DNA from: Pseudomonas arsenicoxydans
Lineage (GTDB): Bacteria > Pseudomonadota > Gammaproteobacteria > Pseudomonadales > Pseudomonadaceae
Assembly (NCBI RefSeq): GCF_006438915.1
Contig: NZ_RCZE01000006.1
Location: 1-64,000, forward strand
Direction: 5' to 3'
Length of the DNA stretch: 64,000 bases
The translations under genes were made by a program, and so were the position numbers. The notes beneath the pieces were generated by a model, which saw nothing but the letters and a program-made list of their open reading frames with translations, was not told the origin of the DNA and did no database searches. The number at the start of each line of letters is the position of its first letter. Position 1 is the stretch's first letter. Below are positions 1 to 7,800 of the stretch, piece by piece.

Positions 1-127
1 CGAGCACCAGATTGCGGTGTGTGAAGACGATACATTGTCGAAAGTTCGAATCGAAACACACAAATCTATTACATACCCATTCGCTGGAGCGTGATCTCGC
101 AAGAGAAAACGACCTGGCTACCGAATT
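1..127 (+). other. 23S-5S rRNA intergenic spacer
   Basis: Sequence directly upstream of the 5S gene matches, from memory, the conserved 23S-5S spacer of Pseudomonas rRNA operons (stretches such as ACACACAAATCTATTACATA and CTGGAGCGTGATCTCGCAAG). The 3' end of 23S itself appears to lie just left of the window. No protein-coding gene is supported here. Confidence 0.75.
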
Positions 128-245
128 TCTTGACGACCATAGAGCATTGGAACCACCTGATCCCATCCCGAACTCAGCAGTGAAACGATGCATCGCCGAT
201 GGTAGTGTGGGGTTTCCCCATGTGAGAGTAGGTCATCGTCAAGAT
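128..245 (+). rRNA. rrf: 5S ribosomal RNA
   Basis: The conserved 5S core is present (GGAACCACCTGATCCCATCC, CCGAACTCAGCAGTGAAACG, GATGGTAGTGTGGGGTTTCC), and the ends TTCTTGACGA and TCGTCAAGA can pair as helix I. The length of about 118 nt is normal. It is the last gene of an rRNA operon, followed by a terminator hairpin. Exact ends are uncertain by a few bases. Confidence 0.95.
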
Positions 246-253
246 TAAATTCC

Positions 254-292
254 GAAACCCCTATCTGCGTATGCAGGTAGGGGTTTTGTTTT
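254..292 (+). terminator. Rho-independent terminator of the rRNA operon
   Basis: The arms AAACCCCTA.CTGC and GCAG.TAGGGGTTT pair around a GTAT loop and are followed by a T-rich run, immediately after the 5S gene. Confidence 0.85.
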
Positions 293-569
293 GTCCGCAG
301 GAAAGTTCGTACAGCAGTGCTCTAATTCAACAGCACGGTGCGGGCCTCATGCTTGAGGGAAAGGTTCTGACGGCGAGCCGGCCAGTTCAGGCCCTCGCCA
401 GGGCTTCCAAGCCGCGTGGCAGGCCCTTGAGACTCGATCAGAGCTCGCATGGCGACAATGCCCCTGACGCCCTCGCAAGCCTCCGAGCGCGGCTCCCTTG
501 AATGATGCGCTGCCCCAGCTCACGCAGAAAACAACGTCATTTCCTGAAGTTGATTAATCATCACCCACA
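293..569. other. Intergenic region, no gene recognised
   Basis: Between the 5S terminator and the tRNA terminator there is no open frame with a ribosome binding site or a recognisable product. The short open frame at 271-501 begins inside the terminator and reads like random high-GC sequence. Confidence 0.6.
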
Positions 570-606
570 AAAAAGCCCCAGACCCTAAGGCCTGAGGCTT
601 TTCGTT
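570..606 (-). terminator. Terminator of tRNA-Arg
   Basis: Read on the minus strand, AAGCCTCAGGCC and GTCTGGGGCT form a hairpin followed by seven T residues, just downstream of the tRNA gene. The A/T flanks on both sides may make it work weakly in both directions. Confidence 0.8.
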
Positions 607-615
607 TACAGCGTA

Positions 616-692
616 TGGTGCACCAGGCGGGATTCGAACCCACGACCCCTGCCTTCGGAGGGCAGTACTCTATCCAGCTGAGCTACTGGTGC
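616..692 (-). tRNA. tRNA-Arg (anticodon CCG)
   Basis: The minus strand folds as a tRNA. The acceptor stem is GCACCAG/CTGGTGC, and the D-arm starts TAGCTCAGCTGGATAGAG. The anticodon stem is CTGCC/GGCAG, with loop CTCCGAA giving anticodon CCG. The T-arm contains GGTTCGAATCC, and the 3' CCA is encoded. It is 77 nt long and transcribed alone towards its own terminator. Confidence 0.95.
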
Positions 693-1040
693 AAGCGGGC
701 GCCATGATACTCATATGTGCTGCGTGCGTCCATGCTGCTGAATCGACTGTGTTTTTTGAAAGCGTAACGTGCGCTTGCTACGTTGATCAGAAAAATTAGG
801 CAAATGCGGCGTTTTCGTTCTTTTTTTCGAACAGGCTATTGTCCTTTACCCCCTTTGATCCTAGGATTCGTTTGAGATTTCAAACGCTCCTGTCTGGGTG
901 CTGAACCGCACGGTATCAATCAGTGCGCTATTTATGTGCTTCAGCCCAGTGAATGATTTCCCTGACGGCAGCCTATAGGGCGCCTTTCTACAATCATAAT
1001 TTGCTCCGCGCCTGCCGCGGTGCTGTTAAGGAAAGCCGAC
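693..1040 (+). promoter_or_regulatory. Upstream region of gabD with small inverted repeat
   Basis: This is a 348-base AT-richer stretch between the tRNA and gabD and should hold promoters for both. A perfect short palindrome, GTTTGA-N4-TCAAAC, lies at 870-885 and could be an operator. A Shine-Dalgarno AAGGAAAG sits just before the gabD ATG at 1041. I see no clear -35/-10 pair. Confidence 0.35.
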
Positions 1041-2483
1041 ATGCAGCTTAAAGACACCCAGTTGTTCCGCCAGCAAGCCTTTATCGATGGCGCTTGGGTC
1101 GACGCGGACAATGGTCAGACGATCAAAGTGAACAACCCGGCCACCGGCGAAATTCTGGGTACCGTGCCGAAAATGGGCGCTGCCGAAACCCGCCGTGCGA
1201 TTGAAGCCGCTGACAAAGCGCTGCCGGCCTGGCGTGCACTGACCGCCAAGGACCGTGCGAACAAACTGCGTCGCTGGTTCGAGCTGATTATCGAAAACCA
1301 GGACGACCTCGCTCGCCTGATGACCCTGGAGCAGGGCAAGCCATTGGCCGAAGCCAAGGGCGAAATTGTTTACGCCGCTTCCTTTATCGAATGGTTCGCC
1401 GAAGAAGCCAAGCGCGTCTACGGTGACGTGATTCCGGGCCACCAGCCAGACAAGCGGCTGATCGTGATCAAGCAGCCAATCGGCGTGACCGCTGCCATTA
1501 CCCCGTGGAACTTCCCGGCTGCAATGATCACCCGTAAAGCCGGCCCAGCCTTGGCTGCCGGTTGCACCATGGTGCTCAAGCCTGCTTCGCAAACCCCGTT
1601 CTCCGCGTTCGCCTTGGCTGAATTGGCTCAACGTGCTGGCATTCCTGCCGGTGTGTTCAGCGTCGTTTCCGGCAGCGCCGGCGACATCGGTAGCGAGCTG
1701 ACCAGCAACCCGATCGTTCGCAAACTGTCTTTCACCGGCTCGACCGAAATCGGTCGCCAGTTGATGGCTGAGTGCGCCAAGGACATCAAGAAAGTCTCCC
1801 TGGAACTGGGCGGCAACGCCCCGTTCATCGTGTTCGACGACGCGGACCTGGATAAGGCCGTCGAAGGCGCGATCATTTCCAAATACCGCAATAACGGCCA
1901 GACCTGCGTCTGTGCCAACCGCCTGTACATTCAGGATTCGGTCTACGACGCGTTCGCCGAGAAGCTGAAAGTGGCCGTGGCCAAACTCAAGATCGGTAAT
2001 GGTCTGGAAGAGGGCACCACCACTGGCCCGCTGATCGACGAAAAAGCCGTGGCCAAGGTTCAAGAGCACATTGCTGACGCGATCAGCAAAGGTGCAACGG
2101 TCCTGGCCGGTGGCAAGGTCATGGAAGGCAACTTCTTCGAGCCGACCATCCTGACCAACGTGCCGAAGAACGCTGCCGTGGCCAAGGAAGAAACCTTCGG
2201 TCCATTGGCGCCGCTGTTCCGCTTCAAAGATGAAGCTGAAGTGATCGCGATGTCCAACGACACCGAGTTCGGTCTGGCCTCGTACTTCTATGCTCGTGAC
2301 CTGGGCCGCGTGTTCCGTGTCGCTGAAGCCCTGGAATACGGCATGGTCGGCGTCAACACCGGGTTGATCTCCAACGAAGTTGCGCCGTTCGGCGGCATCA
2401 AGGCGTCGGGCCTGGGCCGTGAAGGCTCCAAGTACGGCATCGAAGATTACCTGGAAATCAAATACCTCTGCCTGGGCATCTAA
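1041..2483 (+). CDS. gabD: NADP-dependent succinate-semialdehyde dehydrogenase GabD
   Basis: Oxidises succinate semialdehyde to succinate, the last step of GABA breakdown, in the cytoplasm. The 480-residue protein is a full-length aldehyde dehydrogenase. The NAD(P) fold has ITPWNFPAAM near residue 153, the catalytic-site glutamate is E255 in SLELGG, and the nucleophile is C289 in NNGQTCVCANR. The ATG at 1041 is chosen over a GTG 21 bases upstream because it follows AAGGAAAG at good spacing and gives the usual GabD start (MQLKDTQLFRQQ). gabT follows 183 bases downstream on the same strand, the classical gabDT arrangement. The family is very conserved and I am confident of the call. Confidence 0.97.
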   Translation: MQLKDTQLFRQQAFIDGAWVDADNGQTIKVNNPATGEILGTVPKMGAAETRRAIEAADKALPAWRALTAKDRANKLRRWFELIIENQDDLARLMTLEQGKPLAEAKGEIVYAASFIEWFAEEAKRVYGDVIPGHQPDKRLIVIKQPIGVTAAITPWNFPAAMITRKAGPALAAGCTMVLKPASQTPFSAFALAELAQRAGIPAGVFSVVSGSAGDIGSELTSNPIVRKLSFTGSTEIGRQLMAECAKDIKKVSLELGGNAPFIVFDDADLDKAVEGAIISKYRNNGQTCVCANRLYIQDSVYDAFAEKLKVAVAKLKIGNGLEEGTTTGPLIDEKAVAKVQEHIADAISKGATVLAGGKVMEGNFFEPTILTNVPKNAAVAKEETFGPLAPLFRFKDEAEVIAMSNDTEFGLASYFYARDLGRVFRVAEALEYGMVGVNTGLISNEVAPFGGIKASGLGREGSKYGIEDYLEIKYLCLGI

Positions 2484-2666
2484 GCCCGGCCAGGCATTTT
2501 GCTTCAAACGCAAAGGGCACGAGAGCGCTGTCCCTTTGCGTGCTTCAAACGAAATTTATCTGCGGCCGGGAAAGCTGTGGCAGTCGATCATCGCATGCTG
2601 CCGTAGTTGCCTCCCCGCTGCCTTTCCTTGAGCCACGCCGACCGATGAGCGGCGAATGAGGACTTT

Positions 2667-3944
2667 ATGAGCAAGACTAACGCATCCCTGATGAAACGCC
2701 GCGAAGCCGCTGTACCACGCGGTGTTGGCCAGATTCACCCGATCTTCGCCGAGTCCGCGAAGAACGCCACCGTGACCGACGTAGAAGGTCGCGAGTTCAT
2801 CGACTTCGCCGGCGGTATCGCCGTGCTGAACACTGGCCACGTGCACCCGAAAATCATCGCCGCCGTGACCGAGCAGCTGAACAAGCTGACCCATACTTGC
2901 TTCCAGGTTCTGGCCTACGAGCCGTATGTAGAAGTGTGCGAAAAAATCAACGCCAAGGTGCCAGGTGATTTCGAAAAGAAAACCCTGCTGGTCACCACCG
3001 GTTCCGAAGCAGTGGAAAACGCCGTGAAAATCGCCCGTGCCGCCACTGGCCGTGCCGGCGTGATCGCGTTCACCGGCGCTTACCACGGTCGCACCATGAT
3101 GACCCTGGGCCTGACCGGTAAAGTCGTGCCTTACTCGGCCGGCATGGGCCTGATGCCAGGCGGCGTGTTCCGCGCGCTGTACCCGAACGAACTGCACGGT
3201 GTGAGCATCGACGACTCGATCGCCAGCATCGAACGCATCTTCAAGAACGACGCCGAGCCGCGCGACATCGCTGCCATCATCATCGAGCCGGTTCAGGGTG
3301 AAGGCGGTTTCTACGTCGCGCCTAAAGAGTTCATGAAGCGTCTGCGCGCCCTGTGCGACCAGCACGGCATCCTCTTGATCGCTGACGAAGTGCAAACCGG
3401 CGCTGGCCGTACCGGCACCTTCTTCGCCATGGAACAGATGGGCGTGTCCGCCGACCTGACCACCTTCGCCAAATCCATCGCTGGCGGCTTCCCGTTGGCC
3501 GGTGTGTGCGGCAAGGCCGAATACATGGATGCCATCGCTCCAGGCGGCCTGGGCGGCACCTACGCCGGTAGCCCGATCGCTTGCGCTGCGGCCCTCGCCG
3601 TGATGGAAGTGTTCGAAGAAGAGCATCTGCTGGACCGCTGCAAGGCGGTCGGCGAGCGTCTGGTTACTGGCCTTAAGGCTATCCAGGCCAAGTACCCGGT
3701 CATCGGCGAAGTCCGTGCGCTCGGCGCGATGATCGCGGTTGAGCTGTTCGTCGATGGCGACAGCCACAAGCCGAACGCGCCAGCAGTGGCAGCGGTTGTC
3801 GCCAAGGCGCGCGACAAGGGCCTGATCCTGCTGTCCTGCGGCACCTACGGCAACGTTCTGCGCGTCCTGGTACCGCTGACTTCGCCGGACGAGCAACTGG
3901 ACAAAGGTCTGGCGATCATCGAAGAGTGCTTCTCCGAGCTGTGA
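2667..3944 (+). CDS. gabT: 4-aminobutyrate aminotransferase GabT
   Basis: PLP enzyme that moves the amino group of GABA to 2-oxoglutarate, producing the succinate semialdehyde used by the upstream gabD product. The 425 residues match the family length. Class-III aminotransferase features are visible: TTGSEA at 110-115 for phosphate binding, IADEVQTG with D240, and the Schiff-base lysine K269 in FAKSIAGGFP. The start follows GAGGACTTT. It ends shortly before a strong terminator, so gabDT probably forms one transcription unit. 5-Aminovalerate is a possible second substrate. Confidence 0.97.
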   Translation: MSKTNASLMKRREAAVPRGVGQIHPIFAESAKNATVTDVEGREFIDFAGGIAVLNTGHVHPKIIAAVTEQLNKLTHTCFQVLAYEPYVEVCEKINAKVPGDFEKKTLLVTTGSEAVENAVKIARAATGRAGVIAFTGAYHGRTMMTLGLTGKVVPYSAGMGLMPGGVFRALYPNELHGVSIDDSIASIERIFKNDAEPRDIAAIIIEPVQGEGGFYVAPKEFMKRLRALCDQHGILLIADEVQTGAGRTGTFFAMEQMGVSADLTTFAKSIAGGFPLAGVCGKAEYMDAIAPGGLGGTYAGSPIACAAALAVMEVFEEEHLLDRCKAVGERLVTGLKAIQAKYPVIGEVRALGAMIAVELFVDGDSHKPNAPAVAAVVAKARDKGLILLSCGTYGNVLRVLVPLTSPDEQLDKGLAIIEECFSEL

Positions 3945-3968
3945 TCACCTAGTGTGACCTGATCGACA

Positions 3969-3994
3969 AAAAACCCGCTTCGGCGGGTTTTTTT
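3969..3994 (+). terminator. Rho-independent terminator after gabT
   Basis: AAACCCGC-TTCG-GCGGGTTT forms an 8-bp stem with a UUCG-type tetraloop and is followed by a run of T residues. Confidence 0.92.
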
Positions 3995-4082
3995 ACGCCT
4001 CTTGAAACACATTGCGGCCATTTGCGCTGTATCGAACCGCCAGCGTTGACTAAGGTTCAAGCATTACGAGGGAGCGTGCCGC

Positions 4083-5297
4083 ATGACTGTTGTTGATTTA
4101 CCTGCTGCACCGAGGGTGTTGATTGCCGAGGCCGACCCGTGGTCTCGAGACTTGCTCAAGCAGGTGTTATTGAATGTTCGCTGCGACGCGCGGCTGGACC
4201 TTTGCGCCGATGGCCAGCAGGCAATAGACAGGCTGGCGGAAACGCCTTACGACCTGGCGATCGTTGACTGGGAGTTGCCCGGTGTCGATGGCTTGAGTGT
4301 TTTGCGAAACGTGCGTCAACGTCGGCGCAATCCGCCACTGCCGTTCATTCTGATGAGCAGCCGCAACGACAGTGGCAGCGTGCACGAGGCTTTGCCTTTG
4401 GCGCCCACGGCGTATCTGACCAAACCCTTGAACATGGAAAACCTCACCCAGCGTCTGCAGGAGTTGCTGCTGAACGCCGGTGAAGAAGTGTCCTGCGAGG
4501 TGCCGAAGTTGGCGCCGGGCATGACGTTATCGGTGTATCTGGAGCGTCGTCGGGAACTGACGGACGGTGCGCCGTTGATGACTGATGTACAGATAGCGGT
4601 GCAACGCAGCCTCAATCCCGGCGGTCTCGATCTGAAGCGGATGGAAGACGAAATTCGCTCCGATCCGCAGATTACCGCTGTGCTGATCGCCGCCGCGAAC
4701 AGCGCGGCGCATCACCTTGGTGATCCTGTACAAACCCTGTCCCAAGCCTTGCACCGTTTGGGCTCCGGGCAAAGCATGAACTTGATTCTCGGGTTGGCCC
4801 TCAAGCGCAGTGCCCGACTCGACGATCCGCTACTGGCGGACTATGCCGAACGTAATTGGGAGCTGTCGCTGCACACCGCCGAGTACGCCCGCACGCTGGC
4901 ACGTTTGCTGGATCTGGAACAAGAACGCTGTTACTGCGCAGGCATGCTGCATCGTCTTGGTGACCTCGCGTTGCTGCGTTGTTTGCAAGAGTGGAAGCAG
5001 AGCGGAGGTGATCTGGACGAATGGGAGGAAGTCGGTGATGCGCTGGCCGAGTTCGGAGGGGCCTACGGTTCGGCGCTACGCACGCGCTGGCGTCTGCCGC
5101 TGGAGCTGCGAGAGCTGATTGCGGCGGTCTATCAGCTCGGTGGTGGGGTTTATTCACGAGAAGCGCTGGTGATGAACATGGCGGCGCAATTGGCGCGCCT
5201 GACCGAGCATGAGGGCGTGGAAGAGTTGGCGAAAAGCCGAACAGCGCGGTTGCTCAAGATTGGTTTGCCGGAACTGATGCGATTACGCAAAAAGTGA
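4083..5297 (+). CDS. Response regulator with receiver and HDOD domains
   Basis: A 404-residue cytoplasmic signalling protein. Residues about 10-130 are a CheY-like receiver with acidic pocket (EAD at 16-18), phospho-acceptor D62 in VDWELPG and conserved K114 in LTKPLN. Residues about 150-350 resemble an HDOD domain, a degenerate HD-type fold without the metal-binding HD residues that usually acts as a protein-interaction output. There is no DNA-binding domain. GAGGGAG precedes the ATG. No sensor kinase gene is adjacent. The next gene is a diguanylate cyclase on the opposite strand, so a signalling link is possible but only inferred. Confidence 0.82.
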   Translation: MTVVDLPAAPRVLIAEADPWSRDLLKQVLLNVRCDARLDLCADGQQAIDRLAETPYDLAIVDWELPGVDGLSVLRNVRQRRRNPPLPFILMSSRNDSGSVHEALPLAPTAYLTKPLNMENLTQRLQELLLNAGEEVSCEVPKLAPGMTLSVYLERRRELTDGAPLMTDVQIAVQRSLNPGGLDLKRMEDEIRSDPQITAVLIAAANSAAHHLGDPVQTLSQALHRLGSGQSMNLILGLALKRSARLDDPLLADYAERNWELSLHTAEYARTLARLLDLEQERCYCAGMLHRLGDLALLRCLQEWKQSGGDLDEWEEVGDALAEFGGAYGSALRTRWRLPLELRELIAAVYQLGGGVYSREALVMNMAAQLARLTEHEGVEELAKSRTARLLKIGLPELMRLRKK

Positions 5298-5341
5298 GCA
5301 TCACACCAAGCCCGCTCCCACATGGTTTCATGTTCGGCGGA

Positions 5342-6331
5342 TTAGCCGGAAATGATCCGGTTCTTGCCCTTCCGCTTGGCTTCATACATCGCCGCATCCG
5401 CTCGGGCAAACAGGCTGTCGAGGCTTTCGTCCTCGTCGGTGAGGCTGGTCAGCCCCTGGCTGACAGTAATGCCAAACGTCTGGTCATCATGGCTAAAGCT
5501 CAGTTGCTGAATCTGCCGTTGCAACCGTTCGGCCACTTGCATAGCCATGTCCGGCGCGCAGCCAGGAAACACTGCCGCAAACTCTTCACCACCGATCCGC
5601 CCGAACACATCGCCTCGACGTAATGCTGCGCGACCGCTCTCTGCGATTTGTTGCAGCACTACGTCACCTTGCGGATGACCATACGTATCGTTGACCCCTT
5701 TGAAATCATCGATGTCCAGCAGCAGGAACGCCAGCGGAGTTCCTTGCTTGCGTGCTTGGGCAAATTCGCGCTGTGCGCACTCAAAGAAGTGCCGGCGATT
5801 ACTGCTTTGAGTCAGCACGTCGGTAGTGGCCAGGCGTTGCAGTTCGGCTTCCATCCGCTTCTTTTCGGTGATGTCTTCGGCAATGCCGACAATGATCACG
5901 GGTTGGCCGGGTTCGGCCTGACGGTTGACGAAGCATTTGTCGCTGAGCCAACGCACCTGCCCATCGGCATTGATGATGCGGTATTCGCGGTCTTCAACCG
6001 CACCTTTGACCAGCACTTCGGCCAGGCTGCGCTCGGCATAGTCCAGGTCGTCGGGGTAAATGCTGTCGCGCCATTCGTTGTAGTCGGACAACAAACTGCC
6101 GGCGGAGCGGCCGAAAATTCGCTCATAGGCCGGGCTGACGTAAAGCACCTGCCGGGTTTCCCAGTTGAACGCCCAAAGCACTGCGTTGACGCTCACCAGC
6201 AGCGAGCTGAACAGCTGTTCGCGCTCACTCAGTCGCGCCACTTCACTCTGGGCATGCATCAGTGCCATCAGGGTTTGAGCCGTATCGGGCGATTTCGCAA
6301 AGGATGAGTCGTGCAGGTTTTTTGTGACCAT
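5342..6331 (-). CDS. PAS-GGDEF diguanylate cyclase
   Basis: Predicted to make cyclic-di-GMP from two GTP. The protein has 329 residues and is soluble, with no membrane segment. A PAS domain with PAC tail (about 45-165) includes FGRSAGSLL and a typical ITEKKRMEAELQRLATTD linker. The GGDEF domain (about 165-325) carries the active-site loop GGEEF and, five residues before it, RRGD, which fits the RxxD inhibitory site for product feedback. The ATG at 6331 is preferred; a TTG five codons upstream is also open, and neither has a strong ribosome binding site. It converges with the REC-HDOD gene. Confidence 0.88.
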   Translation of the reverse strand: MVTKNLHDSSFAKSPDTAQTLMALMHAQSEVARLSEREQLFSSLLVSVNAVLWAFNWETRQVLYVSPAYERIFGRSAGSLLSDYNEWRDSIYPDDLDYAERSLAEVLVKGAVEDREYRIINADGQVRWLSDKCFVNRQAEPGQPVIIVGIAEDITEKKRMEAELQRLATTDVLTQSSNRRHFFECAQREFAQARKQGTPLAFLLLDIDDFKGVNDTYGHPQGDVVLQQIAESGRAALRRGDVFGRIGGEEFAAVFPGCAPDMAMQVAERLQRQIQQLSFSHDDQTFGITVSQGLTSLTDEDESLDSLFARADAAMYEAKRKGKNRIISG

Positions 6332-6443
6332 CGGGACAAATCTCAAGGGGCGTGCGCCATTCCAGATTCGAAAGCGGCGACAACGAAACCCGCCGGGGTG
6401 GCGAAGTGTCTTTGAGATAGGGGATTTAGAGCTAAGTTCCGAG

Positions 6444-6469
6444 GGGTGCGCCCGCTAGCGGGGCGCACC
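6444..6469 (-). terminator. GC-rich hairpin downstream of desA
   Basis: GGTGCGCCC and its complement pair around GCTAG to give a strong stem just past the desA stop. There is no T run, so it may stabilise or only partly terminate the transcript. Confidence 0.45.
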
Positions 6470-6480
6470 GATCAACGGCA

Positions 6481-7665
6481 TCAGACAGAGGCAGGGCGCA
6501 GGGAGTAGGTCTTCAACTGGTCGGCGAAGTCGCGCAGGGATTGAATCCCGCTGGCTTCGGCTTCATGCACCCAATCCTTGATGGCGGCGAGCATGTCGTG
6601 GCCATTTGAGCTGGTCTTGACCCAGATCTGCTGCAAGGCCAGGCGTTTCTCGTAAATTACTTTCAGCGCCTGGCTGTGTTCGAGCATGGTCTGGATGCGA
6701 ACGTGGTGTTTTTCGTCCAGCAGGCTGGTTTCACGCGAGAGCAGGCGCTTGGCGCGATGGAATTGATGGCGGACGGAGTGATCGACCTTTTCCAGCTCCT
6801 GCTTGACCAGTGGCGCGATCACCAATTTGCGGTACTGGGCCATGATCTGGAAGCGGTTGTTGAGGATCGCCATGGCGGTGTCCATGTCCAGGCTGCCTTT
6901 GCCTTCAACCCGGTGTGCGATCGGAGCGACACGCTGGACCTTGGCCAGACGGAAGAAACTGAAGACCTGGATCCAGGCCCAACCAAGGTCGAACTCCCAC
7001 TTCTTCACCGACAATTTTGCCGAGTTAGGGTAGGTGTGATGGTTGTTATGCAGTTCTTCGCCGCCGATCAGGATGCCCCAAGGCACCAGATTGGTTGCCG
7101 CATCGCGACATTCGAAGTTGCGATAGCCGATGGCATGGCCAAGGCCATTGACCACGCCGGCGGCCCATACCGGGATCCACATCATCTGGATGGCCCAGAT
7201 GGTGATACCGATGGTGCCGAACAGCAGCAGGTCGATGACGCCCATGATCGCCACACCCAACAGCGGGAATCGGCTGTAGAGGTTACGTTCGATCCAGTCT
7301 TCCGGGCAGTTCTTGCCGTAGATGCGCAAAGTCTCCGGGTTTTCCGCTTCGGCGCGGTACAACTCGGCACCTTTGCGCAAAACGGTGGAAAGCCCTTTGA
7401 CGACCGGACTGTGTGGGTCATCGACGGTTTCGCATTTGGCGTGATGCTTGCGGTGGATAGCGGTCCACTCGCGGGTGTTCTGCGCCGTGGTCAACCACAG
7501 CCAGAAGCGGAAGAAATGTTTCAGGCCGGCATTGAGCTCAAGCGAGCGATGGGCTGAATAACGATGCAGATAGACCGTGACGCCAACGATCGTGACGTGG
7601 GTCATCAGCAGGGTGACTGCCACCAGTGACCAAGGCGACAAGCCGAGTAAACCTTCGTACCACAT
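6481..7665 (-). CDS. desA: Acyl-lipid delta-9 fatty acid desaturase DesA
   Basis: Membrane di-iron desaturase that introduces a double bond into acyl chains of existing phospholipids. The 394 residues equal, as I recall, the length of P. aeruginosa DesA. The three histidine boxes are HRYSAH (34-39), HRKHH (71-75) and HNNHH (206-210), with hydrophobic segments between them. The C-terminal third is a charged, mainly helical cytoplasmic tail. The ATG at 7665 gives the expected N-terminus (MWYEGLLGLS); an upstream in-frame extension to 7722 is unlikely. It is transcribed away from the GGDEF-EAL gene. No adjacent reductase or DesT-type repressor is present. Confidence 0.93.
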   Translation of the reverse strand: MWYEGLLGLSPWSLVAVTLLMTHVTIVGVTVYLHRYSAHRSLELNAGLKHFFRFWLWLTTAQNTREWTAIHRKHHAKCETVDDPHSPVVKGLSTVLRKGAELYRAEAENPETLRIYGKNCPEDWIERNLYSRFPLLGVAIMGVIDLLLFGTIGITIWAIQMMWIPVWAAGVVNGLGHAIGYRNFECRDAATNLVPWGILIGGEELHNNHHTYPNSAKLSVKKWEFDLGWAWIQVFSFFRLAKVQRVAPIAHRVEGKGSLDMDTAMAILNNRFQIMAQYRKLVIAPLVKQELEKVDHSVRHQFHRAKRLLSRETSLLDEKHHVRIQTMLEHSQALKVIYEKRLALQQIWVKTSSNGHDMLAAIKDWVHEAEASGIQSLRDFADQLKTYSLRPASV

Positions 7666-7800
7666 AGGCTGTAGGGCCCTCGATAAAGAAAAAAACAGCC
7701 GTAGCATTATCACTAAGCCCACGGATAAAACCAGTCGCCCTTTCAGATAAGAGTGGCTGGATGTGTCCTTGACCTATAATTCCAACCTTTCTGTAGGGAC

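Noticed and set aside
12..501. Short plus-strand open frames across the 5S gene and terminator
   Set aside because: One contains the 5S rRNA and the other starts in its terminator; neither has a ribosome site or a protein-like composition.
1026..2513. A 495-codon open frame antisense to gabD (and a 446-codon one antisense to gabT at 2556-3896)
   Set aside because: Long antisense frames are common opposite highly GC-biased genes. The products have no domain, are rich in His/Gln/Arg, and lack ribosome sites; gabD and gabT are certain.
7769..7780. TTGACC directly followed by TATAAT before the GGDEF-EAL gene
   Set aside because: Without a 16-18 base gap these cannot be the -35 and -10 boxes of one promoter. 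The TATAAT alone may be a -10, but I see no matching -35.
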